NCBI RefSeq assembly: GCF_000223985.1
Contig: NZ_AFWV01000003.1
Location: forward strand, 310,001-374,000
Source of the DNA: Thiocapsa marina 5811
GTDB taxonomy: Bacteria > Pseudomonadota > Gammaproteobacteria > Chromatiales > Chromatiaceae
DNA length: 64,000 bases
Direction: 5' to 3'
In this document: positions 1 through 9,340 of the stretch, piece by piece
Layout of the letters: every line of letters begins with the position of its first letter
Position numbering within the stretch: position 1 is the first letter of the stretch
Translations under genes and position numbers: made by a program
Notes under the pieces: model-generated
Databases searched by the model: none
What the model saw: only the letters and a program-made list of their open reading frames with translations
Told to the model about the DNA's origin: nothing

Positions 1-1398
1 GTGGTCGGCTCGACCCTGGCGATGGTGCTGCGCACCGGCCTGTTGATGATCGGCGGCATCGTCATGCTCGCGATCACCAGCCCGGCCCTGACCGGTTTGG
101 TCCTGCTCGGGGTGCCCTTCGTGATCCTCCCGGCCTGGCTCTTGGGGTATCGGGTGCGACGTCTCTCGCGCGCCAGCCAGGACCGGATCGCCGACGTCGG
201 GGCCTATGTCGACGAGGTGATCCACGGGATTCGCACGGTGCAGGCCTGCTGTCACGAGCCGATCGATCGCGAGCGCTACGGCACGCAGGTGGAATCCGCC
301 TTCGAGGTCGCGGCGCGGCGCTCCCAAACCAGCGCCTTGCTGGCCGCGGTGTCGACCCTGCTGACCTTCGGCGCCATCGGAGTGGTGCTCTGGGTCGGCG
401 GCCGGCAGGTCTTGGCCGGCGCCATCAGCGGGGGGGAGCTCTCGGCCTTTCTCTTCTACGCCGTGGTGGTCGCCGGGTCCGTCGGCTCCTTGAGCGAGCT
501 GATGGGTCAGTTGCTGCGCGGCGCGGGTGCGAGCGAGCGCCTGATGGAGTTGTTGGAGTCCGAGCCGAGTATTCGCACACCGCCCGATCCGCAGGCGTTG
601 CCGGAGCCGGCACGCGGGCGCGTCGAGTTCGATGCGGTCCGCTTTGTTTATCCGGCCCGCCCGGATACCCCGGCACTCGATCGTCTCGATCTGGTCATCG
701 AGCCCGGCGAGCGGGTGGCGCTGGTCGGTCCCTCCGGCGCCGGTAAATCCACGCTCTTTCAACTGCTGCTGCGCTTCTACGATCCGGTCGCCGGCGCGGT
801 GCGGTTCGACGGGGTGGATCTGCGCGATCTCGCGCCCGCCGAGCTGCGTCGCCACATGTCGCTCGTCCCGCAGGATCCGGTCATCTTCGGGGCGAATGCG
901 TGGGAGAACATCCGTTACGGTCTTGTCGATGCGAGCGACGCGGATGTCCGCCGTGCCGCCGAGGCCGCCCACGCGGCCGAGTTTCTAGACCGGTTACCGC
1001 AGGGTTTCGACACCTTCCTGGGCGAGCGCGGGGTCAGGCTCTCGGGCGGCGAGCGTCAGCGCATCGCCATTGCACGCACGGTGCTGCGCAATCCGGTCCT
1101 GCTGTTGCTCGACGAGGCGACCAGTGCCCTGGATGCCGAGAGCGAGCGGCTGGTGCAGGAGGCGTTGGAGCATCTCATGCAGGGTCGCACCAGTATCGTC
1201 ATCGCCCATCGGCTGGCGACCGTACGCACGGCCGACCGCATCCTGGTCCTGGATCAGGGTCGCATCGTTGCGAGCGGGCGCCACGAGGAGTTGATGGCCG
1301 AGGATGGGCTCTATGCGCGGCTGGCGTCGTTGCAGTTCCAGGATGCGGGGGCTGTTCCGGCCCAGGCACCGCCTGCATTGCGTCTTGCGCTGCCTTGA
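1..1398 (+). CDS. ABC exporter, fused permease-ATPase (5' truncated)
   Basis: This is the C-terminal part of an MsbA-like half-transporter; its start lies left of the window. The first ~200 residues hold the last transmembrane helices of the exporter fold. The nucleotide-binding domain follows, with Walker A GPSGAGKST at residues 243-251, the signature LSGGERQR near 347, Walker B LLLLDEATSALD around 371, and the H-loop histidine near 403. All ATPase residues are intact, so it should be active. It would export a lipid, peptide or drug from the inner membrane; the substrate cannot be read from the sequence. A GTG at base 1 opens the frame but is only the window edge. Confidence 0.9.
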   Translation: MVGSTLAMVLRTGLLMIGGIVMLAITSPALTGLVLLGVPFVILPAWLLGYRVRRLSRASQDRIADVGAYVDEVIHGIRTVQACCHEPIDRERYGTQVESAFEVAARRSQTSALLAAVSTLLTFGAIGVVLWVGGRQVLAGAISGGELSAFLFYAVVVAGSVGSLSELMGQLLRGAGASERLMELLESEPSIRTPPDPQALPEPARGRVEFDAVRFVYPARPDTPALDRLDLVIEPGERVALVGPSGAGKSTLFQLLLRFYDPVAGAVRFDGVDLRDLAPAELRRHMSLVPQDPVIFGANAWENIRYGLVDASDADVRRAAEAAHAAEFLDRLPQGFDTFLGERGVRLSGGERQRIAIARTVLRNPVLLLLDEATSALDAESERLVQEALEHLMQGRTSIVIAHRLATVRTADRILVLDQGRIVASGRHEELMAEDGLYARLASLQFQDAGAVPAQAPPALRLALP

Positions 1399-1451
1399 CG
1401 GGGCGGTCGCGCGTTTGGGATCCGTAATCAGGCGAGACGCAACCGCTCGCG

Positions 1452-3161
1452 TCAAGAGACATTCTCATCCTCGTCGGTCTCGACCGTCTTGGCCATCCGT
1501 TTGGCGAAGTAGTAGATCCGCTTGAGCTTCTCGATGATGTCGATCTCGATCGTGTAGGCGGGGATGCGATTCGGCTCTTCAGCGACGAGGCGTTGTGCTT
1601 GGTGGATGGCCGCGGAGTCGGCGATATGTTGGATCTCCTGTTTCATGGAGGTCACGGTGCGTGCGGCCATCTCGTTGTTCTGCGCGACGGCCTGGACCGC
1701 GGCGGCGACCGAGCGTGTCACGATGCGGTGAAAGCCCATGAGGATCTGGCGGGTCGGCGCGCTGATGGAGACACCCGCATCGATGCGCTCGCGTCCGAGC
1801 ACGATCAGGTTGGTTTCCACGACGTCGCCGATGTTCTCCAGGTCGTTGACCGCAGCCATCAACCGCATCAGGGTTCCGGTTTGCTTCTCGGTGAGCGACA
1901 GACGGCTGATCTTGCCCAAATAGGTGATGATCTGGGCGTGCAGGGTGTCGACGTCGTTGTCCATCAGCTCGATCTCGCGCAGCGTACGGCGATTGCCGCT
2001 GAGGATCGCCGGCATGATGCGCGCCATCATCTTGTCCACGCACTCGCCCATGTGCAGGACCTCCAGGCGCACGCGGTCGAGCGCCAATGATGGCGTGGAG
2101 ATCAACTCGTCGTCCAAGTACTTTGCGCGCACCGCAAGAGGTTCCGCGCTCGGGGGCTTATCCGGAACCAGCCACTGCACGAGGCGCGCAAACTGCGTGG
2201 TCAGGCCGATGAAGAGAAGTGTATTGGCGACATTGAACAAGGTATGCGCATTGGCGATCTGCCGGGGGACCTCGGCGGCGAGTCGCGCGGTTCCCGACAA
2301 ACCGGAATGGGACGGCGAGATCAGCTGAGTGAAGGCCGACAGCTGCCCGATGAAGCCGACCCAAATCAAGACGCCGCAGACGTTGAAGATGACGTGCACC
2401 AAGGCGGCGCGCAGCGCGTCGCGCGGTTTCCCGATGGCCGCCAGCAGCGCGGTGACGCAGGTGCCGATATTGGCCCCGAGGGCGAGCGCGATCCCGGTGG
2501 GGAGATTGATCAGCCCCTGGCTCGCCATGACGATCGCGATGCCCATGGTGGCGGCGGAGGATTGGATCACCCCGGTGAAGACGGCGGCGACGAGGATGCC
2601 GATCGCCGGATTCTCGAGCCGCCGGACAAAGTCCAGGAAGGGCTCGTAGGTCCGCAACGGCCCCATCGCGTCGCTCATGATGCTCATGCCGAAGAAGACC
2701 AGGCCCAAGCCCATGAGGATGCCGCCGTATTGGCGAATCGCCTCCTGCGCGGAGATGAATTGCATCATGAAGCCGATGCCGATCATCAGGAGCGCCGCCT
2801 CCGTGATCTGAAAGGCGATCAGCTGTGCAGTCACCGTGGAGCCGATGTTGGCGCCCATGATGACGCCGACGGATTGACTCAGGGTCATGAGTCCGGCACT
2901 GATGAAACCCACCACCAGGACCGTCGTGACCGAAGAGGAGTTAATCACGGCCGTCACGAAGGCGCCGGTGATGGCGCCCATGAAGCGGTTGGCGGTCAGC
3001 TTGGCCAGGATGTCCTTCATCCGCTCTCCGGCGACCGCCTTGAGCGCCTCGGCCATCTGGTCCATGCCGTAGAGAAAGAGTGCGAGACCGCCGAAGAGGC
3101 TCATCGCCATCGCCCACCAGTGGATCGCCGGGGTCATCGCCTGGGCGACCTCGGGGGTCAT
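1452..3161 (-). CDS. Na+/phosphate cotransporter family protein with PhoU-like tail
   Basis: This 569-residue membrane protein belongs to the NptA/YjbB Na/Pi symporter family. The two inverted membrane repeats show the family signatures NSSSVTTVLVVGF and QSSAATMGIAIVMASQ, which line the phosphate and sodium sites. From about residue 340 the sequence is a soluble helical PhoU-like domain (VRLEVLHMGECVDKMM...), as in bacterial two-domain members. It probably moves phosphate across the inner membrane. The ATG overlaps the stop of the upstream gene on the same strand by four bases (ATGA), so the pair is translationally coupled. A second in-frame ATG eight codons in is an alternative start. Confidence 0.9.
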   Translation of the reverse strand: MTPEVAQAMTPAIHWWAMAMSLFGGLALFLYGMDQMAEALKAVAGERMKDILAKLTANRFMGAITGAFVTAVINSSSVTTVLVVGFISAGLMTLSQSVGVIMGANIGSTVTAQLIAFQITEAALLMIGIGFMMQFISAQEAIRQYGGILMGLGLVFFGMSIMSDAMGPLRTYEPFLDFVRRLENPAIGILVAAVFTGVIQSSAATMGIAIVMASQGLINLPTGIALALGANIGTCVTALLAAIGKPRDALRAALVHVIFNVCGVLIWVGFIGQLSAFTQLISPSHSGLSGTARLAAEVPRQIANAHTLFNVANTLLFIGLTTQFARLVQWLVPDKPPSAEPLAVRAKYLDDELISTPSLALDRVRLEVLHMGECVDKMMARIMPAILSGNRRTLREIELMDNDVDTLHAQIITYLGKISRLSLTEKQTGTLMRLMAAVNDLENIGDVVETNLIVLGRERIDAGVSISAPTRQILMGFHRIVTRSVAAAVQAVAQNNEMAARTVTSMKQEIQHIADSAAIHQAQRLVAEEPNRIPAYTIEIDIIEKLKRIYYFAKRMAKTVETDEDENVS

Positions 3162-4714
3162 CGCGGCACCTCGTGCGGAGCGTCTTTCGGCTGAGTCGGG
3201 GTCGGGTCAACGGGGCTCGTGAGCTGTCGATTCGGTGGCAATCCGTCACCTGCCGTGCGGGCCAGCCGGTTGTAGACCTCCAAAAGGGGCTCGGCCGGGT
3301 AGCGAAGCGGGAGCAACCGCTTATGGGCGCGCGTGAGGGTGCCGACCCAGTGCGGATCGGCACTGAATACCCGCCGAAGCTGCTCGATCTCCTCGCTGTC
3401 CCGCGCGCGATGCTCGGCCGAATGCGGCGGGCGACCCCCGAGCACGCACACGGCGTTTTCTCCCAGGCCGAGGCGTCGGAGCATGCGGTTCAGATCGCGC
3501 CGTCCGTAGGTGCCGCTCGGGGTGGGCTCCGAGGGATGCCGGACCCGAGCGAGGCGATCGGCCAGCTCCGGATGGCGGTCGATATCCACGAGCGTCTGCC
3601 ATCCCTCCGCATCGATCGGCGGTGCCGCGTGCGCGGCGAGATAACGCGAGGTGACGGCCACCAAGGGCAGGCGGGCATAGAATCGCTGCATGGCATCCCG
3701 ATAGCCCGGTCCCCGTGTTTGGTGCAGTGCATCCTCCCAAAGCGACCCTTGCGGCAATCCGGCATGGCTGATTGCCTCGGAAAAGCTGTCGTGATGGCCC
3801 CGCAGATAGAAGACCCGCTCGGGAAATCGCAGCTTGAGCCGAAAGATCAGATCCATCATCAGGACGGAGCTGTCCATCTCGGCCGCGTGCTCGGGTCGAT
3901 CCGGATGTACGGCACTTCCCAGGATGATCAGGATGGCGCTGCCCTCTTCGAGTGCCTGAAGAAAGGCGTTCTGAGTCAAGATGACGAGCAGGTTGTCGAT
4001 GCGCGCGCGCAGATCGCCGACGAAGACGGGGGTCGCGCGATCGGGCAGGATCAAAAGGCCGCCGGGCTGACCGAGATGATTGAGCGCGCGGTAGGGCTCC
4101 TGATCCATCACCGCGATCACCTGCTCGATCAGGTCCAGGGCGGGCGCGCGTGCCAAAGGCTCGATCGGTCCGCCGAGCACCCGGACCAGACGGGCAAGGT
4201 TGAGGCTGCGCCAACGCGACATGCGTTCAATGAGATCGGTCGCGGTCAGCGGGGCGATGCAGACACCGGCCGACGTGGATTTGTTCTTGATGGCCAGTGC
4301 GTCGCTCGAGAGCTTGAGCCGAAGATGCCGCGGCTCGACCGCGCGCGGGTAGCGCAGCAGCAGTCGTTGCGTCGGGTCGTCGCGTCCCAGGGTCAGGGTA
4401 TCGCCCTCGCTCAGTCGGATGAATCCGCTGATGTCGGAAAAATAGGTCATGGGGTCGATCAGGAGATAACTGCCGCGGTGCTCGAAGCGGCCTTCGGCAT
4501 CGAGCACCGGTTCAGGATACAGGTGGAGCCGATAACCCTGCTCGCCGCCGAGGAGGATCTGCAGGGGCAGCGCAGGAGGCGGGAGCTTGAGCGTCGACCT
4601 GCCCAAACGCAGCGAGCCTCGCAGGTCGAGGTCGGCGCACGGATCGGCCCGGTGGACCAGACCGCGAAAGTGTCTGAGAAAGCCTTTACGCTTGGCGTGG
4701 CCGGGATCCGACAT
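3158..4714 (-). CDS. FHA-like plus degenerate PPP-type metallophosphoesterase protein
   Basis: The chosen ATG gives 518 residues. The frame stays open 96 codons further upstream, but that part is low-complexity and overlaps the divergent gene. Residues ~90-165 look like an FHA domain (GDTLTLGRDD...RHLRLKLSSD...KNKST). From ~230 the fold resembles a Ser/Thr (PPP) phosphatase, but the metal motifs are altered: GDxH reads GDLR (D234, R236), GDxxDRG reads LGSAVHPDR, and GNHE reads GHHD (306-309). A later histidine (AAHAAPP) is kept. It could be a pseudophosphatase that binds phosphoproteins, or an enzyme with changed metal use. It is co-transcribed with the Na/Pi symporter gene. Confidence 0.75.
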   Translation of the reverse strand: MSDPGHAKRKGFLRHFRGLVHRADPCADLDLRGSLRLGRSTLKLPPPALPLQILLGGEQGYRLHLYPEPVLDAEGRFEHRGSYLLIDPMTYFSDISGFIRLSEGDTLTLGRDDPTQRLLLRYPRAVEPRHLRLKLSSDALAIKNKSTSAGVCIAPLTATDLIERMSRWRSLNLARLVRVLGGPIEPLARAPALDLIEQVIAVMDQEPYRALNHLGQPGGLLILPDRATPVFVGDLRARIDNLLVILTQNAFLQALEEGSAILIILGSAVHPDRPEHAAEMDSSVLMMDLIFRLKLRFPERVFYLRGHHDSFSEAISHAGLPQGSLWEDALHQTRGPGYRDAMQRFYARLPLVAVTSRYLAAHAAPPIDAEGWQTLVDIDRHPELADRLARVRHPSEPTPSGTYGRRDLNRMLRRLGLGENAVCVLGGRPPHSAEHRARDSEEIEQLRRVFSADPHWVGTLTRAHKRLLPLRYPAEPLLEVYNRLARTAGDGLPPNRQLTSPVDPTPTQPKDAPHEVPR

Positions 4715-4916
4715 GGGCTGTTTCGTTGATCCTCCGGGCTTGATTGAGGGCGGCGGTTCGCTCGATGCCGCAAGCGTCGCATTCCGGCCGATGGGCTTCA
4801 ACCTCGATCCGGCAGCGTGCTCGATGGTCGGCAGGTGTGGCCGATTACGGTAAGCTGGCGGTCTCTCGGTTGAGAGACGAGTGGATCGGCCGGCCGTATC
4901 AGGCACGGGAGGCAGG

Positions 4917-6341
4917 GTGAGCAGGCTCGCGAGCAGATTGCGTATCGGTGAGAAGATCGGGCTGGGATTCGGGCTGGTGATCCTGATCTTTCTCGGGGTC
5001 ATCGTCCATGAACAGCTGGAATTGGCGCGCCTGAGCGCGGACTACGAGCGTCTCCACGCGCTCTACGGCGCGCGTCAGTCTTACGCTTTCGGCATCGAGC
5101 GACGCCTCGGCGCCATGCGCGCAGCTCAGTCCGAGTTTCTCGTGACCCGAAATCTCGATGCGGTTGCGCAAGTGGCGCGCGCAGCGGTTGCCTTGGATGC
5201 CGAAGCCGCCGGGCTCGCGCGTCTCGACGCGCCCTCGCAGCATGCCGCGACCGAGATCCGCACGCTGATTGCTGATTATCTCGGGAGCTTCGAAGCGGTC
5301 GTCGAGGCCTGGCGGATCAACGGACTCGACGAGAAAAGCGGACTGCAGGGCGCGTTTCGCCGGACCGCACACGAGCTGGAGGCGTTGGCCGGATCCTCGG
5401 CGGGATCGGGCGAGGAGGTGACGGGCCTCGAGATCGCAATTCTCCAGCTGCGGCGGCGCGAGAAGGATTATCTGCTGCGCGGCGATGCGAGCTATGTCGC
5501 GATCGTGAACGACATCCTGACCGAGACCGCCGAGCGCGTTGCAAGGGCTCCGATCGGCGAACCCGAGCGCGAGGCGTTGACCGAGCGCCTCGCGGCATAC
5601 CGGCGCGATTTTAATGCCCTGGTCGAGCAGGATCGCCGCATCGAGGGGCTCGAAGAGGCCATGGGCATTGCCGCCGGGCGGATCACGCCGCTGGTCGAGG
5701 AGAACCTTGAGGAAGCCAGTCGGCTGATGACGTCGATGACCGATGCGATCGCGGAGCAGGCGGCTGCGCGGGCGCGGATCAACCTGTTGATCGCGTTCGG
5801 GGCAACCCTGCTCGGCGCGGCCTTTGCCGTCATGATCACCTCGAGGATCGTCCGCCCGGTGCGCAAGATCGCCGGGCTGCTCGACCGCATGATCACCGAA
5901 ACGCCGCGCGAGCGCATCCCGACGGTGCCCGGTGCGCGCGACGAGATCGACGCCATGGCTGCTTCGCTCAATGTGTTGGCCGATCACAAATCGACCTTCG
6001 TGAACTGGTGGCGCAGTGCGATGCGCGAGGCGGTGGCCCTGCGAGATCTGCATGCCGCCGGCGAGACGAGCGATCGGTCACCCGCGTTGGCGGAGCTGCG
6101 CATGGCAGTCGACGCGCGACTCGAGTGCATCCTGGCCGTTTGCGCCGGGCTCGAGCGCAACAGCGCCATCGTCCAAGACCTTGTCGCGTCCCTTCCGCAA
6201 TCCGGAGCCACCCTGTCCTCGGGTGACGTGAAGCGGCTCAAGGAGGCTGCGGCCGGCGTGTCGGTCGTTTCGCAGATCCTTCAAGCCGAGTCCGGCCATT
6301 CGGCGGATCGCCGAGAGGATGCCGCACCGGGCGCGGTGTAG
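4917..6341 (+). CDS. Membrane sensor with HAMP domain and no recognised output domain
   Basis: The protein has 474 residues from the GTG at 4917, which follows a GGGAGG four bases upstream; a GTG at 4881 is possible but has no such site. It has a membrane helix at ~12-30, a long helical periplasmic sensor region like the four-helix ligand domains of chemoreceptors, a second helix (NLLIAFGATLLGAAFAVMI) and a HAMP domain (RPVRKIAGLLDRMI...DEIDAMAASLNVLADH). The last ~110 residues are helical but contain neither the MCP signalling hairpin nor a kinase or cyclase domain. It may act through an unknown partner or be a receptor that lost its output. It is divergent from the FHA-phosphatase gene. Confidence 0.75.
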   Translation: MSRLASRLRIGEKIGLGFGLVILIFLGVIVHEQLELARLSADYERLHALYGARQSYAFGIERRLGAMRAAQSEFLVTRNLDAVAQVARAAVALDAEAAGLARLDAPSQHAATEIRTLIADYLGSFEAVVEAWRINGLDEKSGLQGAFRRTAHELEALAGSSAGSGEEVTGLEIAILQLRRREKDYLLRGDASYVAIVNDILTETAERVARAPIGEPEREALTERLAAYRRDFNALVEQDRRIEGLEEAMGIAAGRITPLVEENLEEASRLMTSMTDAIAEQAAARARINLLIAFGATLLGAAFAVMITSRIVRPVRKIAGLLDRMITETPRERIPTVPGARDEIDAMAASLNVLADHKSTFVNWWRSAMREAVALRDLHAAGETSDRSPALAELRMAVDARLECILAVCAGLERNSAIVQDLVASLPQSGATLSSGDVKRLKEAAAGVSVVSQILQAESGHSADRREDAAPGAV

Positions 6342-6486
6342 ATCCGGCGGTCGCGGCCGTCACCCGCGAGTGCGGTGCCGGATGACCGAGATCGTCAACC
6401 GAGTCAGACCCTTGCCGGCGGCACGAAGCGGTCGACCGCCGGCTTTGGGTTCGAGGGTCGCCGCGAGCCGGATGCGGCGCGGCGCC

Positions 6487-6978
6487 TCACGGAAGTGCTT
6501 CGATGGCCTGCATCTTTTCGTCGTAGAGTGCCCGAAGCTCTGCGGGGAGCTCCGAGTCCTTCACACCGGCACACCCGCCGTTGGCGTTGAGCACCGCCAA
6601 GAATTCACGCTGGAGTCGTTCTTGGACCTTTCGATAATTGCGCTCCGGAAACACGTCGTCCTGGACCCTGAGCACGGTCATGCGCATGCGGCTCGCGAGC
6701 AGCTTGTTGAGGTTCTCGGTGCGACGGTTGGAGCCGTCACGACGGCAGCGGGCGTGATAGAGATCCAATGCGTAGGCGGCCTCGACCGCTTCGATCAACA
6801 GTGTCTCGGTCGCTTCGTCCAATTCCGCGGCGACGGCGCTTTGGATGCCGAGGCCCGTCACGAGGCATATCGTCAATGCCCAGCGGCGCAGCGGGCGCCT
6901 TCGGCCATTCGGTCCTCTCGCTCCGTTGCCCGGTCGGCCGTGGCGGATCCTGCTTTGTCCTGTCGGTTGAAGAGACAC
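6487..6978 (-). CDS. Small exported protein of unknown function
   Basis: A GTG at 6978, eight bases after the stop of the upstream SDR gene, gives about 163 residues. The N terminus is Arg-rich (GRRRPLRRW) and is followed by a hydrophobic stretch and an AVAA cleavage-like site, so it looks like a signal peptide, after which the mature part starts AELDEATETLL. The mature protein is helical and charged, with two cysteines (YHARCRRDG and NGGCAG) that could form a disulfide. I do not recognise the family. The start is uncertain: the frame is open far upstream through the SDR gene, and the GTG has only a distant GGAG. Confidence 0.55.
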   Translation of the reverse strand: MSLQPTGQSRIRHGRPGNGARGPNGRRRPLRRWALTICLVTGLGIQSAVAAELDEATETLLIEAVEAAYALDLYHARCRRDGSNRRTENLNKLLASRMRMTVLRVQDDVFPERNYRKVQERLQREFLAVLNANGGCAGVKDSELPAELRALYDEKMQAIEALP

Positions 6979-6986
6979 GGCTTGTC

Positions 6987-7700
6987 TTAACTCCGACCGT
7001 AGACGGGTACCGCTGCACCGGTTACGCAGCGTGCCGCATCCGAGGCCAAAAAGAGGATGACGTCGGCGAGAGCATCCAAAGGAACCCATGCGTCGTGCTC
7101 CGCGTCGGGCATCGCCGAGCGGTTTTCCGGGGTGTCGAGGGTTCCGGGCAGAATACAGTTGACGGTGATCCCGCGATCTTTGAGCTCCTCGGAGAGGCTC
7201 TCGGTCAGGGTGATAACGGCGGCCTTGGAGGCGCAGTAGGGGGCCATGTGCCCGGCACCCCGAACGGCCGCTCTGGCTGAAATGTTCACGATGCGACCGC
7301 CGGCCCTGTCCGGGATCTCGGGTATCGCCGCCCGGCAGCAGTTGAAGACCGTGCGTAGGTTCAAGTCCATCAGAGAGTTCCACTGCTCGTCGGTCGTCTC
7401 GTGCAGGGCCGGACCCATGGCGAAGCCGCCGGCGATATTGGCAAGGACATGAATGGCGCCGAAGCGCTTCTTGACGGCGGCGATCGTGTCCGCCACCGCG
7501 GCGGGATCCAAGAGGTCGGCTGCGAAGACGGCGGAATCGCAGCCCTCGGGCAGCGCATTGCGCGCCGACTGCAGGGCGTCGGGGTTCAGGTCGATCAGGG
7601 CGAGTCGTGCGCCTCGGCGGGCGAAGGCGCGTGCCGTTGCGCGGCCCAGATTCCCCGCGGCGCCGGTGACGACAACGGTTTTCCCGGTGAATTCCTGCAC
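6987..7700 (-). CDS. Short-chain dehydrogenase/reductase
   Basis: This 237-residue classical SDR oxidoreductase has the N-terminal cofactor loop TGAAGNLGRA, a downstream NIAGG motif (family NNAG), a serine in NISARAA and the active-site YCASK. The acidic residue ending the second beta strand (LALIDLNPDA) suggests NAD(H) rather than NADP(H). The substrate is unknown; the length and motifs resemble 3-oxoacyl- or sugar-type SDRs. It is probably co-transcribed with the small exported protein downstream. The region between this start and lapB (7701-7978) holds no further gene that I can support. Confidence 0.85.
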   Translation of the reverse strand: MQEFTGKTVVVTGAAGNLGRATARAFARRGARLALIDLNPDALQSARNALPEGCDSAVFAADLLDPAAVADTIAAVKKRFGAIHVLANIAGGFAMGPALHETTDEQWNSLMDLNLRTVFNCCRAAIPEIPDRAGGRIVNISARAAVRGAGHMAPYCASKAAVITLTESLSEELKDRGITVNCILPGTLDTPENRSAMPDAEHDAWVPLDALADVILFLASDAARCVTGAAVPVYGRS

Positions 7701-7978
7701 GCTCGTGACTCCTGGTGGTTGTGCCGACTGTTCGGGGCGCCCGCCGGCTTCGCGCTCCTACCCGGAGGTTGGGGCCGGCAACGGGATGCCCAACCCGGGT
7801 GCGCTTGACCGATCGCCCGTCGGCTCGGCGCGGGGAAGCTCGGCTTCCTCATGCGGGGCGGGCGGGTTGCCTGTATCATCCCGGGTGTGAGCAGTCTACC
7901 CGAACCAGCATATCAAAGCGGTCGCCGTTGCGTCCTCGGCGGCAAGCTGCCTGTCCTGCCGCGTTGTCGGTGGCGCCG

Positions 7979-9181
7979 GTGATCGAGCTGTTGTTTCTAC
8001 TTCTGCCCGTGGCTGCGGCCTCCGGGTGGTGGGTCGCGCGCCGCGGCATGCCGGCACGACGCATTCGGCGGTCGCCACCCCACCCCGCGTTTCTGCGGGG
8101 CCTGAATTATCTCGTCGAAGAGCAGCCGGATAAGGCCATCGACATGTTCCTCGAGCTTGTCGAGGTCGACGGGGAGACTGTCGAGACCCATCTCGCGCTC
8201 GGCAGTCTCTTCCGGCGTCGCGGCGAGGTCGACCGGGCGATTCGCATTCACCAGAATCTGATCGCGCGCAAGAATCTCGCGGCCGAGCAACGCGGGGATG
8301 CCCTCTTCGAGCTCGGTCAGGACTACATGCGCGCAGGCTTGTTGGACCGCGCCGAATGTCTCTTTCAGGAGCTGGTCGGGCTTGGTCTGCACCGCCGGCG
8401 CGCGCTCCAGAGTCTGCGCGAGCTCTACGAGCAGGAGCGCGACTGGGCGCGCTGCCTGGAGGTCGCCGAGATGCTCGAGCCGGCGAGCGACCCGTCCATC
8501 AAGGTTGCGATCGGCCAGTACCACTGCGAGCTTGCCGAGGATGCCCGGCGCTGCGGCGACGCGGCGCGTGCGACGGTCCAGCTGAGCCTGGCTCGCGAGG
8601 CCGATCCGGAGTGTGTCCGAGCCACGATACTGGAGGGTCGGGCCGCATTGGAGGACGGCGCACCGCAGCGCGCCCTTGCGCACTTCATGCATGTGGCGGA
8701 GCAGCGCGCATCCTATGCCCCGGAGATCCTGCCCGAGCTGATCGACGCCTTGCGCCGGCTCGGGCGCGATGATGTGCCGGCGGTTCTCGAGGATCTGGCG
8801 CAGCGGCATTCCAGCTCGGCACTGACGCTCGGCCTCTGCGATGTCGTCGCCCAAAGCCGCGGGACGGAGGCCGCCATGGATCTACTGACCCATTATCTCT
8901 CCCGGCATGCGGATTTGGCGGCGCTGGAGCGTCTCTTCGAGCTTCAGGTCGCGGAGCCGTCGCAGGGGCAGGGTTTGAGCGTCGAGCGGATGCGTGTCGC
9001 CTTGGATGTGACGCGGCATTTGCTCGCGCGGCAGGCGGCCTATCGCTGCGAGCACTGCGGGTTCGAGGCGCGCTCGCTGCATTGGCAGTGTCCGAGCTGC
9101 CGATCCTGGGGGAGTGTCGTTCCCGTTCAGCCCGAGCCGATCGTCGGAGAGGAGGTCTTGCATGAACGACGACTCGCCTGA
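7979..9181 (+). CDS. lapB: Lipopolysaccharide assembly protein B (LapB/YciM)
   Basis: LapB is an inner-membrane TPR protein that, with FtsH, controls LpxC turnover and so LPS synthesis. From GTG 7979 the protein has 400 residues (E. coli about 389). An N-terminal membrane helix (IELLFLLLPVAAASGWWV) is followed by TPR-like repeats starting FLRGLNYLVEEQPDKAIDMFLELV. The C terminus is a rubredoxin-type metal site with two CxxC pairs (YRCEHCGF and QCPSCRSWGS). pyrF follows, as in enterobacteria. The usual lapA partner is not upstream; a divergent SDR gene is there instead. GTG 7970 is an equally possible start. Confidence 0.93.
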   Translation: MIELLFLLLPVAAASGWWVARRGMPARRIRRSPPHPAFLRGLNYLVEEQPDKAIDMFLELVEVDGETVETHLALGSLFRRRGEVDRAIRIHQNLIARKNLAAEQRGDALFELGQDYMRAGLLDRAECLFQELVGLGLHRRRALQSLRELYEQERDWARCLEVAEMLEPASDPSIKVAIGQYHCELAEDARRCGDAARATVQLSLAREADPECVRATILEGRAALEDGAPQRALAHFMHVAEQRASYAPEILPELIDALRRLGRDDVPAVLEDLAQRHSSSALTLGLCDVVAQSRGTEAAMDLLTHYLSRHADLAALERLFELQVAEPSQGQGLSVERMRVALDVTRHLLARQAAYRCEHCGFEARSLHWQCPSCRSWGSVVPVQPEPIVGEEVLHERRLA

Positions 9182-9340
9182 CCCCGTCGTGGTCGGGCAC
9201 GCATCCAAACCGGCCATCCTGGTCTCGGCGCGCGCGCTCTGCGCCTCTCGCGTCGGCCGCGGCTGTTTGAACGACGCGCTGCCGTCGGCTCGGGGAAACA
9301 ACCGCGGCCGAAACATTGACGATGCACACGAGGACCGGGC

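Noticed and set aside
2244-3194. Long plus-strand frame opposite the Na/Pi symporter gene
   Set aside because: Low-complexity Asp/Gly/His/Arg-rich translation typical of antisense reading; the opposite frame has clear symporter motifs.
6342-6486. A short gene between the HAMP sensor and the small exported protein
   Set aside because: No start with a ribosome site and no codon pattern; the frames are antisense extensions.
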